A DNA stretch of 13,063 nucleotides, taken from NCBI GenBank assembly GCA_937138955.1, contig CAKZPJ010000462.1, positions 1 through 13,063 of the forward strand. Direction: 5' to 3'. Positions 7,677-13,063 of the stretch are shown one piece after another. How positions within the stretch are numbered: position 1 is the stretch's first letter; each line of letters opens with the position of its first letter. Below the pieces are notes generated by a model. It had not been told where the DNA came from and ran no database searches. It saw nothing but the letters and a program-made list of their open reading frames with translations. The DNA is from an uncultured Flammeovirgaceae bacterium. GTDB taxonomy: Bacteria > Bacteroidota > Bacteroidia > Cytophagales > Cyclobacteriaceae. The translations under genes were made by a program, and so were the position numbers.

Positions 7677-8012
7677 CTAGTGGAGCTTTTCATTTTGCTG
7701 ATGGCGATCACTATCGCGCCTCGTCTTTTTTGCCATATTCTTCTGGAAGGCTTCGGTTAGGTTCACCCCCGTTTGGTTGGCAATGCAGGTAAGTACCCAC
7801 AGTACATCGGCTAGTTCATCCGCCAACTCTTTACCTTCGTCTGACTTTTTGAACGACTGCTCACCGTACTTTCGGGACATGAGCCGGGCTACTTCCCCTA
7901 CTTCTTCCGTCAAAATAGCCATATTGGTGAGTTCATTGAAATAGCGAACTCCAGTAGTATTGATCCACTCATCTACTTGCTGCTGCACTTCAGCTAGGGT
8001 AATATCTTTCAT
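7677..8012 (-). CDS. MazG-like nucleotide pyrophosphohydrolase
   Basis: This small all-alpha NTP pyrophosphatase of 111 residues probably hydrolyses (d)NTPs to the monophosphate and pyrophosphate, cleaning non-canonical nucleotides from the cytoplasmic pool. The metal-binding motif EExxE is seen as EEVGE (Glu36, Glu37, Glu40). The second, ExxD, is in DELADVLW (Glu66, Asp69), as in single-domain MazG/iMazG proteins. The length fits the single-domain class rather than full MazG (about 260). The C-terminal 15 residues are highly charged and look disordered. The ATG at 8012 is the first good start. It lies downstream of dtd on the same strand, an order I recall as common in Bacteroidota, but 196 bases containing a palindromic repeat intervene, so its transcription may be partly uncoupled. 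The actual nucleotide substrate is unknown. Confidence 0.9.
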   Translation of the reverse strand: MKDITLAEVQQQVDEWINTTGVRYFNELTNMAILTEEVGEVARLMSRKYGEQSFKKSDEGKELADELADVLWVLTCIANQTGVNLTEAFQKNMAKKTRRDSDRHQQNEKLH

Positions 8013-8077
8013 GCTACGAGGAAATTGAAATTAATACTGTTATTCTTTTATTATTGCACTCTTGATGGGCGAGTATC

Positions 8078-8201
8078 AAATCCCCCTGCCCCCCTTTTCC
8101 AAAGGGGGAGTGTACTAGGACAGACTGATCCCAACGTGTCCGCAGGAGCAATTAGTGAAAAGCATTCCATTTCCCCTTTTTTAAAGGGGGTTAAGGGATT
8201 T
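8078..8201. repeat. Palindromic G/C-block repeat element of about 125 bp
   Basis: Two arms of about 32 bases form an imperfect inverted repeat. The left arm (8078-8110) starts AAATCCCCCTGCCCCCCTTT and continues to AAAGGGGGAG. The right arm (8170-8201) reads, on the other strand, AAATCCCTTAACCCCCTTTA and then AAAAGGGGAAA. Each arm is itself a small hairpin of C and G blocks. The centre (8111-8169) shows no structure or gene. It starts 8 bases after the dtd stop and ends 66 bases before the mazG-like ATG as read on the minus strand. The look is that of a short dispersed, possibly transposase-mobilised or REP-like repeat. No transposase is encoded, and the copy number elsewhere is unknown. Confidence 0.7.
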
Positions 8202-8208
8202 ATCACGC

Positions 8209-8661
8209 TTATTTCTTATCCTTAGTATCAATGATAATAGTTACTGGGCCGTCGTTGAGTAGTTGCACTTTCATATCGGCGCCGAACTCTCCGGTCTGCA
8301 CAGGCTTCTCTAGAAGATTTTCGGCAGCTTGAATAAATTTTTTGTACAGAGGAATGGCAATATCAGGTTTAGCTGCTTTAATATAAGAGGGGCGATTGCC
8401 TTTTTTGGTACTCGCGTGTAAGGTAAACTGACTAACTACTAGCATTTCACCACCAACGTCTACCAAACTACGATTCATTACTCCAGATTCATCATTAAAA
8501 ATACGGAGGTTAACGATCTTTCGATTAAGCCAGTCAATATCTTCCTGATTATCAGCTTCTTCTATGCCTAATAAAACGAGTGCGCCTGCTTCAATTTCAC
8601 CACTTACGCGCCCATCAATTGTTACCGAGGCTTCTGAAACTCGCTGGACTACTGCGATCAT
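8209..8661 (-). CDS. dtd: D-aminoacyl-tRNA deacylase (DTD)
   Basis: DTD hydrolyses D-amino acids (and glycine mischarged on tRNA-Ala) from tRNA, a chirality check in the cytoplasm before translation. The 150-residue length is typical. The protein begins MIAVVQRVSEASVTIDG, the classical start. The two active-site motifs are intact: SQFTLHA at residues 77-83 and NDGPVT at 136-141, the latter carrying the Gly-cisPro pair (138-139) that excludes L-amino acids. RPSYIKAA (90-97) is also characteristic. The start ATG overlaps the stop of the upstream NAD(P)-binding gene as ATGA (8658-8661), showing translational coupling. No residue looks missing, and the C-terminus ends in a lysine/aspartate-rich tail. 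The assignment is very secure. Confidence 0.97.
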   Translation of the reverse strand: MIAVVQRVSEASVTIDGRVSGEIEAGALVLLGIEEADNQEDIDWLNRKIVNLRIFNDESGVMNRSLVDVGGEMLVVSQFTLHASTKKGNRPSYIKAAKPDIAIPLYKKFIQAAENLLEKPVQTGEFGADMKVQLLNDGPVTIIIDTKDKK

Positions 8662-9338
8662 AAATCGTCATTTTCGTAATCAGCTAATACTTGAATTTTA
8701 TCAGACTCAAACACGTAGCGTCCGTTTAATTCCTTTTTAGCCATGCGGTACATAGCAGCGGCAACATCTTTTCCTTCAATAGGCCGATATTTTTCTAAGA
8801 ATCCGACCATTAGAGGTGAAATCCCTCCCATCATGAGTTGCGCTATTTTTTCTCCGGTTCGTTGCTCATCGCGGTCGCCCATCAGTAGAGAAGGACGAAA
8901 CACATGAAAGGCAGGGAATTTTAGCTTAATAATCGCTTCTTCTGCTTCCCCTTTCACCTGATTATAGAAAATAGCCGATTTAGCATCTGCTCCCATTGCC
9001 GATATCAGCAGGTATTGCTGGGCACCCTTAGCTCGAGCAATCTTCGCTATTTTCAAAGGGTAGCTGTAGTCCACTTCACGAAAGGCCTCTTTTGATCCGG
9101 CTTTCTTCATAGTAGTGCCTAGGCAACAAAACACATCAGTAACTCCTTCAGGAACAGTGTCATCAGAAAATTCAGGAAAGGTGGTTATGATTGTTTCTAC
9201 CCGCTTACTGCTAGTTTCTATTTCGCGGCGGCTCAGTACCGAAATTTTCTGGTAGTGTCTCCCACGAATCAGTGATTGAAGTAGTTCATTACCGATTAGG
9301 CCGGTAGCTCCGGCAATTAGTGCGTGTTTTTGGCTCAT
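8658..9338 (-). CDS. NAD(P)-binding Rossmann protein, atypical SDR (HTATIP2/TIP30-like)
   Basis: This is a 226-residue cytoplasmic protein of the atypical short-chain dehydrogenase/NmrA-like type. The dinucleotide-binding motif GATGLIG is at residues 10-16. CCLGTT (71-76) resembles the conserved segment of HTATIP2-like members. SAMGAD (113-118) and YNQVKGEAE (Tyr125, Lys129, YxxxK) occupy the place of the SDR catalytic pair. RPSLLMGDR (148-156) is the typical loop after it. The C-terminal part has KYRPIEGKDVAAAM, common in the group. A real reductase reaction is possible because YxxxK is present, but the substrate cannot be inferred. It is coupled to its neighbours by 4-base overlaps on both sides (9335-9338 with the DUF457 gene, 8658-8661 with dtd), so it is a mid-operon gene. 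Confidence 0.87.
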   Translation of the reverse strand: MSQKHALIAGATGLIGNELLQSLIRGRHYQKISVLSRREIETSSKRVETIITTFPEFSDDTVPEGVTDVFCCLGTTMKKAGSKEAFREVDYSYPLKIAKIARAKGAQQYLLISAMGADAKSAIFYNQVKGEAEEAIIKLKFPAFHVFRPSLLMGDRDEQRTGEKIAQLMMGGISPLMVGFLEKYRPIEGKDVAAAMYRMAKKELNGRYVFESDKIQVLADYENDDL

Positions 9339-10369
9339 GGTGTAGTTCCTAAAGTACGTTGAAATAATCGCTGCAAGTCTGATAGAGTAGGCTGTACTGC
9401 TCGGTCTTGCTGCTGTATCAGAACGGTGTCGTCTTCCTTACTTATTTGATACGAGAAAATGTAGGCTTTCGTTAAATCAAACCATCCGGTAATAATTCCG
9501 AAGCGTAAATCATTGAACCGTACTCCTTCCTTGTGCGGTTGTAATGCATAAAAGCCTTCAGTAAAATTTATTAAATTGTCTAATGTCTCCTTGGTCTCAG
9601 ATGATTGCACATAGGGTTGTAGTAATTCTGCTCGCTGAGGAATATTCTTGAATTTCACGGTATGATCATTATCCAACAATGAATAATAACCAACCTGATA
9701 CTGACCTTCCTGCTTTACAATTACTGACCATAGCACATTATTAAAGAAGGTGGGAGAAGTCAAGAACTTCTGGTGGGCTACCGAAGATTGTTCAGTGAGG
9801 TTTTCCTGTACTACCTGCTGAACATGCAGCTTGATAATAACGGTTAGTGCCAAATACGCTGAACTTAGTATTAACGCCCACCGATTAACCTGCTTTCTGC
9901 GTGATGAAGTTCGGGATAAAAACAGCACTATTAGCGTACCAATGAGCAGTGGTAGCGTATACAGCGGATCAATGATAAAAATAGTACGCCAGGATATCCG
10001 CACGTCGCTAAATGGAAAAAAAAGCATAGTGCCGTAGTTAGTAAAAGCATCCAGCAACGGGTGAGTGATTAGAGCGAAGAAGAATAGCCAAGACCAGTCT
10101 CGCCAGCTAGCTTCTGTTTTACTGCGGTGTATTCGCCATACTCCGTAGCCGATAATTGGAGCCAGCAACGTAAGTACTAGCAAAGAATGTGAGAATGTAC
10201 GGTGGATTAACACTCCCTGCACATCAGACAAGAGAGGATTAAGCAGCACATCTAAATCAGGAATAGTACCACCGATAGCTCCCCACACTATTGCCCGATT
10301 GCCTACTTTCCGACCCAATACGGCTTCGCCTACGGAAGCTCCTAGTACCAGTTGGGTAAGTGAGTCCAA
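9335..10369 (-). CDS. DUF457/YdjM-type membrane-bound metal-dependent hydrolase, TTG start
   Basis: This inner-membrane protein of 344 residues belongs to the DUF457 (YdjM/YfhO-like, 'LexA-binding, membrane-bound hydrolase') family. The predicted metal ligands are in GGTIPDLDV (Asp38, Asp40), IHRTFSHSL (His56, His61) and THPLLDAFTNYG (His103, Asp107). Hydrophobic segments lie at about 60-78, 93-110, 128-150 and 163-180. The C-terminal half (about 185-344) is soluble, with alternating beta and helical stretches. I chose the TTG at 10369 because homologues as I know them begin MDSLTQ. A stop codon lies two codons upstream in the same frame, and no ATG is near. That stop is the thioredoxin-like gene's own TAA, 3 bases before this start. 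The substrate is unknown in the family. Confidence 0.87.
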   Translation of the reverse strand: MDSLTQLVLGASVGEAVLGRKVGNRAIVWGAIGGTIPDLDVLLNPLLSDVQGVLIHRTFSHSLLVLTLLAPIIGYGVWRIHRSKTEASWRDWSWLFFFALITHPLLDAFTNYGTMLFFPFSDVRISWRTIFIIDPLYTLPLLIGTLIVLFLSRTSSRRKQVNRWALILSSAYLALTVIIKLHVQQVVQENLTEQSSVAHQKFLTSPTFFNNVLWSVIVKQEGQYQVGYYSLLDNDHTVKFKNIPQRAELLQPYVQSSETKETLDNLINFTEGFYALQPHKEGVRFNDLRFGIITGWFDLTKAYIFSYQISKEDDTVLIQQQDRAVQPTLSDLQRLFQRTLGTTP

Positions 10370-10372
10370 TAG

Positions 10373-11002
10373 TTAAGAGTTTAATGCGGCCAGCCAATTG
10401 CCAATTCCTTCGGTAAGCTCCTGCTGAATAGCTTGCGTCCGATCACGGGTGTACCACAGTTGCAGTTGCTCCGACCATTCGGAATAGTGATCGCGAAACT
10501 TTTCCCCGTAACGTTCCTTAAATTCGTTGAATAGTTGCTGAGCTTCCGCTGGGCGAGGCCCCCACGTTCCTAATGTTTTCAGCTCTTCATTAAGGCAAAT
10601 AAGCTTGGGGATAGATCGACCACCATTGGTTAAATACGCATCCATCACTTCTGGATATTCATCTCTCAGCAGTAACTGAAGTTGAATATTAGGTGAGGCA
10701 CTAGCCATCTGGGCCAATACCGGAATGCTCTGAGCGGCATCGCCACACCAGCCTTCGGTTAGCACTACCCAATTCCAGGGCTGAGTCACTTTTTTTAATT
10801 GAGCGATAAGCTCTGGTTGCAGCTTAACGGTTTTGTCCAAGCGTCGCATTCTCTGAGCGTTGAGCTTGGTATATTGGGTGTACGAATCACTTTGATTCGG
10901 GCCGGTAGTTTTACCGTGGGAGAGCAGATCATTTATTAAGCTACGGTAAGCCGAATACGAAATACCAGCTTCCAGATGTTTTGGTTTGATTACGTTTGAC
11001 AT
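10373..11002 (-). CDS. Thioredoxin-fold protein with WCGDAAQ motif
   Basis: This is a 209-residue soluble protein with a thioredoxin-like core. The active-site position reads TEGWCGDAAQSIPVLA, so the usual WCxxC is WCGDA with only the first cysteine (Cys86 from this start). The cis-proline region follows as GGRSIPKLICL. The last 55 residues form charged helices. A disulfide oxidoreductase reaction by two cysteines in this motif is therefore excluded; a single-cysteine or structural role is inferred. I chose the ATG at 11002 rather than an earlier one at 11062. The first would overlap the upstream gene by 53 bases and add a basic, non-conserved-looking leader. The second lies 7 bases after that gene's stop, has GAAGG just upstream, and begins MSNVIKPKHLEAGISYSAYR, as relatives do. 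It is cotranscribed with the DUF1232 and DUF457 genes. Confidence 0.85.
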   Translation of the reverse strand: MSNVIKPKHLEAGISYSAYRSLINDLLSHGKTTGPNQSDSYTQYTKLNAQRMRRLDKTVKLQPELIAQLKKVTQPWNWVVLTEGWCGDAAQSIPVLAQMASASPNIQLQLLLRDEYPEVMDAYLTNGGRSIPKLICLNEELKTLGTWGPRPAEAQQLFNEFKERYGEKFRDHYSEWSEQLQLWYTRDRTQAIQQELTEGIGNWLAALNS

Positions 11003-11009
11003 GCCTTCA

Positions 11010-11438
11010 CTAACGAACCGGCTGAGCGTAGGTTTTTTCCCATTCCTCGAATTTTTCCACATCGCCCCGCACCGAGTTCAGCACCCAAAGTAATACGGTA
11101 ATATCGTCCATAAAACCCAGTACCGGAATAAAGTCAGGAATCAAATCCAGCGGTGAAACAAAGTAGATAATTCCGGCCGTAATCAGGAGTAAACTCTTCC
11201 AAGGGGTAAATCGATAATTTCCCGCTTGGTACGATCGAATCATCCGCACAAACGTATTCGCCTGGTTCTTTAAGGAATGCATTCCTTCGGTATCATCGCG
11301 CAGCTCCTTTAGTTTGTCCATAGCCGCATTTGCCAAATTGCGTAAACGCTTAGGGTCGTTTAAAATACCCTTAGCCCGACGTTTTGCTTTCTTAAAATAC
11401 GCGTTGTCAGTCGTGTAAGCTTGATCAAAAAATGCCAT
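11010..11438 (-). CDS. DUF1232 (YkvA-type) small membrane protein
   Basis: This protein of 142 residues has a charged, helical N-terminal half and a DUF1232 domain in the second half. The family signature is clear: TAGIIYFVSPLDLIPDFIPV at about 87-106, then GFMDDITVLLWVL (108-120), with the Pro-Leu-Asp and Asp-Asp residues conserved. The hydrophobic segments at about 82-96 and 102-120 suggest one or two short membrane passes. The function is unknown in the family; proposed links to envelope or shape are only suggestive. It is the first gene of a tight minus-strand run, with the thioredoxin-like gene starting 7 bases after its TAG. Its 161-base upstream gap contains an inverted repeat (11470-11541) and no clear promoter that I can find. 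Confidence 0.88.
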   Translation of the reverse strand: MAFFDQAYTTDNAYFKKAKRRAKGILNDPKRLRNLANAAMDKLKELRDDTEGMHSLKNQANTFVRMIRSYQAGNYRFTPWKSLLLITAGIIYFVSPLDLIPDFIPVLGFMDDITVLLWVLNSVRGDVEKFEEWEKTYAQPVR

Positions 11439-11469
11439 AATATAATTGTGTTATAGTCCTTGGTGTTAG

Positions 11470-11541
11470 AGTGTTAGGGTATTCTAGTGTTTATGTATGT
11501 TCGAGAGGAATAGAACTTGAATACTACAATACCTTAACACT
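11470..11541. repeat. 19-bp imperfect inverted repeat in the gap upstream of the DUF1232 gene
   Basis: AGTGTTAGGGTATTCTAGT (11470-11488) and the reverse complement of 11523-11541 (AGTGTTAAGGTATTGTAGT) agree at 17 of 19 positions, with a 34-base spacer. The left arm continues a run of GTGTTAGAGTGTTAGGGT wording. No T-run follows, so it is not a simple terminator. It could be a cruciform, an operator pair or a dispersed repeat. Confidence 0.6.
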
Positions 11542-11599
11542 ACGCACTTCTCAATATACTGAAAGTTGAAAAAAGAAAGAATGTTTACTTAAATTGTGA

Positions 11600-12127
11600 T
11601 TAGAATAACTCCCGCACCTCCTTTTTTACCTCAAATAGTGCCTGGCCAATAAGGTTAATTTCTTTTTGAGATTGCATTTCCAGCGTTTTCTTCGCCAAAT
11701 CTAATGAGCGGGCTTCTGGTGGAAGCGTATCGGCTGCCTGATTTACGGTAGCAATTATATCCTCTACCGCCTGCGTTGTCAATTGCCAAGCCTGATCGCC
11801 TACGTAGATTTGCTGCGATAAATTATGATTATACTCCTCGCGAACACTAGTGGTCAACACGTGCTGAAACTCCTTAGCCGAATAGTTACTGTCGTTGAGC
11901 CTTAGAATCAAATTATTAGGAGCAATACGCTCTAGCAGCAAACTTAACCTTTCGTAGGCTTGCAAGCGGATGGGCAACGTAGCTTCTACCCCTTTTACCT
12001 TTAAGTCAGCCATCCGCTCCGCCACCTCCTTGTTAAGAAAAGACTTCACGGTAAGATACATGGCGTACAGAACTGCCGCCGCCGGAAGCAGTATTTTAAT
12101 GAACTCAATGATGACAGATTCGTTCAT
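11600..12127 (-). CDS. Unknown membrane-anchored protein
   Basis: I cannot assign a function to this 175-residue protein. It has one N-terminal hydrophobic helix (about 8-28, EFIKILLPAAAVLYAMYLTV) and then a long helical cytoplasmic or periplasmic region rich in glutamate, leucine and lysine. Recognisable pieces are LPIRLQAYERLSLLLERIAP (51-70) and a central REEYNHNLSQQIYVGDQAWQ. I have the impression of a small family restricted to Bacteroidota, but cannot confirm it. Reading frame, length and amino-acid make-up indicate a real gene. It is transcribed away from the IscA-like gene with 114 bases between the two ATGs, so both promoters must lie in that space. It is separated from the DUF1232 gene by 161 bases with an inverted repeat, so it is probably a separate transcription unit. 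Confidence 0.78.
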   Translation of the reverse strand: MNESVIIEFIKILLPAAAVLYAMYLTVKSFLNKEVAERMADLKVKGVEATLPIRLQAYERLSLLLERIAPNNLILRLNDSNYSAKEFQHVLTTSVREEYNHNLSQQIYVGDQAWQLTTQAVEDIIATVNQAADTLPPEARSLDLAKKTLEMQSQKEINLIGQALFEVKKEVRELF

Positions 12128-12241
12128 ACATTCATATTATCAAGCGTGTAGGGTAAAAGTAGGCTTTCTAAACTATACAGAGCAACAACTACCGCCTCGA
12201 TGTACAGATTATTTATCTTTTTGCATTAATTTTTGTTCGTT

Positions 12242-12556
12242 ATGATACCGGTTTCTCTCTCTAACCGAGCGCTTGAGGAAGTAAAGAACACACTAGCCCA
12301 TAAAAATATTCCGCCGGGCTACGGTTTACGGGTAGGAGTAAAGGGAGCAGGCTGCGCAGGTATTTCTTATATTTTAGGTTTTGATCAAAAGTCAGAGCGA
12401 GATATGGAATACGCTCTAGATGGAATTCCGCTGTACGTAGCTAAAAAAGATGTGATGTACCTACTAGGTGTACAAGTAGATTTCTACGAAGGAAACGATG
12501 CTCGCGGTTTTACTTTTGTGAAGTCTGAACCTTCACCCGAAACAAATAAGTCATAA
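12242..12556 (+). CDS. IscA/HesB-like protein lacking the C-terminal CxC
   Basis: This is a 104-residue A-type iron-sulfur scaffold relative. The fold signature is visible: GYGLRVGVKGAGCAGISYILGFD (26-48) with the first conserved cysteine, Cys38, then IPLYVAKKDVMYLLGVQVDF (62-81) and ARGFTF (87-92). In ordinary IscA a CGCG motif follows GFTF by about 7 residues. Here the protein ends VKSEPSPETNKS with no cysteine, and no other frame restores it, so the protein has only one of three cluster ligands. Cluster donation as in IscA is therefore doubtful; similar one-cysteine versions seem to exist in Bacteroidota. I prefer the ATG at 12242 to a TTG at 12233 because MIPVSLSNRALEEV fits the family start. 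TATCTTTT at 12214-12221 is a possible -7 element. The downstream EF-Tu-like gene begins 34 bases after its stop. Confidence 0.86.
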   Translation: MIPVSLSNRALEEVKNTLAHKNIPPGYGLRVGVKGAGCAGISYILGFDQKSERDMEYALDGIPLYVAKKDVMYLLGVQVDFYEGNDARGFTFVKSEPSPETNKS

Positions 12557-12590
12557 GTATGTATAGCAATCAATAACCATTGAAAATAAA

Positions 12591-12917
12591 ATGGTTCAAC
12601 GAAACGCAGATTTCATTGCTAAATTATACTACTTAAATACTGAACAGGGAGGCAGGAAAACACCTGCTTTCTCAGGTTACCGACCCCATATACAATTTGG
12701 GCATAAAAAATATAATACTTCCGGACAGCAAGTTTTTCTGAACAAGAATGAGGTACGGCCTGGAGAGAATGTTGATGCTGAAATTACTATCATAGCTACA
12801 GAAGAGTTTAAAAACGAGCTTAAGATTGGAGCATTTTTCAAATTTAGTGAAGGAAGTAGAATAATTGGTTTCGGAGAAATCATAAAAATCTTAAACCGAG
12901 AGCTTGAGAAGAAGTAG
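12591..12917 (+). CDS. Stand-alone EF-Tu domain III-like protein
   Basis: This 108-residue protein aligns by eye with the last beta-barrel domain of elongation factor Tu and has no room for a GTPase or domain II. The matching pieces occur in the right order: FIAKLYYLNTEQGGRKTPAF (8-27, compare EF-Tu KFEAEVYVLxKEEGGRHTPF), SGYRPHIQFG (28-37, compare GYRPQFYFR), RPGENVDAEITI (56-67, compare MPGDNVxMTVEL) and EGSRIIGFGEIIKIL (87-101, compare GGRTVGAGVVTKIL). In EF-Tu this domain contacts tRNA and EF-Ts. A cytoplasmic binding role, for instance to a factor that recognises EF-Tu, is only inference. The ATG follows AATAAA with no clear Shine-Dalgarno. It sits 34 bases after the IscA-like gene and could share its transcript. 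Codon use does not look obviously foreign. The domain call is strong; the function is unknown. Confidence 0.8.
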   Translation: MVQRNADFIAKLYYLNTEQGGRKTPAFSGYRPHIQFGHKKYNTSGQQVFLNKNEVRPGENVDAEITIIATEEFKNELKIGAFFKFSEGSRIIGFGEIIKILNRELEKK

Positions 12918-12962
12918 AGTTATTAGGCAGATAACAATAGTTCTACCACTAAATATCCGCTT

Positions 12963-13063
12963 ATGAACTATCCCCAAAATGATAATACGGTACAAGGAGG
13001 CTTTGCGATACTGTCTTGTTGGTGTTTATGTGGTTATCTGGGATACGATTTTTTTAAAACCCT
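12963..13063 (+). CDS. Possible start of another gene, cut by window edge
   Basis: An ATG at 12963, 45 bases after the EF-Tu-like stop, opens a frame that stays open for 33 codons to the edge. The peptide starts MNYPQNDNTVQGGFAILSCW and turns hydrophobic (FAILSCWCLCGYLGY), with three cysteines, which suggests a membrane segment or signal. It is too short to assign, and no ribosome-binding site is evident. Confidence 0.3.
   Translation, partial: MNYPQNDNTVQGGFAILSCWCLCGYLGYDFFKT

Noticed and set aside
8025..8225. Plus-strand open frame of 66 codons starting MKLILLFFYYC
   Set aside because: It runs straight through the palindromic C/G-block repeat. Its NPPAPLFQRG and SPFLKGVKGF wording is what such repeats give when translated, and there is no ribosome-binding site.
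11003..11062. Earlier ATG (11062) for the thioredoxin-fold gene
   Set aside because: It would overlap the DUF1232 gene by 53 bases and add a basic leader. The ATG at 11002 has a GAAGG ahead of it and fits the family start.
12233..12241. TTG start for the IscA-like gene
   Set aside because: It would add only three residues (MFV) before an ATG that matches the family start, so the ATG at 12242 is preferred.
11970..12245. Plus-strand open frame of 91 codons
   Set aside because: It is antisense to the start of the unknown membrane-anchored gene and runs through the divergent promoter space; no family resemblance.

Overview
The window looks like a chromosomal segment of a member of the Bacteroidota, most likely a marine Cytophagales-type bacterium. 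This is inferred from several signs. Base composition is moderate. Shine-Dalgarno signals are weak. One good promoter has the Bacteroidota layout (TTTG, 19 bases, TAnnTTTG-like). The protein families are also typical: a 1010-residue AsmA-like protein with a charged tail, an IscA relative without the usual C-terminal cysteines, a WCGDAAQ thioredoxin-fold protein, and dtd followed by a MazG-like gene. Nothing indicates a phage, plasmid, insertion sequence or CRISPR array.

Layout. Positions 1-1687 (minus) hold most of typA/bipA, cut by the window edge. An MscS-type channel gene follows at 1762-2679 (minus). A 642-base gap (2680-3321) holds no long gene, but it contains a possible 45-codon ORF, an 8-bp inverted repeat and a short repeated motif. 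The AsmA-like gene (3322-6354, plus) ends at a strong intrinsic terminator. The T-run of that terminator overlaps the promoter of a secreted isoaspartyl peptidase/asparaginase gene (6480-7529, plus).

From 11438 down to 7677 the minus strand carries a compact run of six genes: a DUF1232 membrane protein, a thioredoxin-fold protein, a DUF457 membrane hydrolase, an NAD(P)-binding protein, D-aminoacyl-tRNA deacylase (dtd) and a MazG-like pyrophosphohydrolase. The first five are joined by gaps of 7 and 3 bases and two ATGA overlaps, so they are probably one transcript. A palindromic G/C-block repeat of about 125 bp separates dtd from the mazG-like gene. A related half-copy lies just beyond the mazG-like gene, so that gene sits between two copies.

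The right end has a divergent pair: an unknown membrane-anchored protein (11600-12127, minus) and an IscA/HesB-like protein (12242-12556, plus). After these come a small protein that is essentially only domain III of EF-Tu (12591-12917, plus) and the beginning of another ORF running off the window.

Most of the window is housekeeping or conserved accessory content: ribosome-associated GTPase, osmotic-stress channel, envelope AsmA protein, periplasmic peptidase, and tRNA and nucleotide proofreading. I do not see a clear new multi-gene system. The items most worth a second look are the stand-alone EF-Tu domain III protein, the small ORF with a possible decayed second copy upstream of the AsmA gene, and the palindromic repeats around the mazG-like gene.
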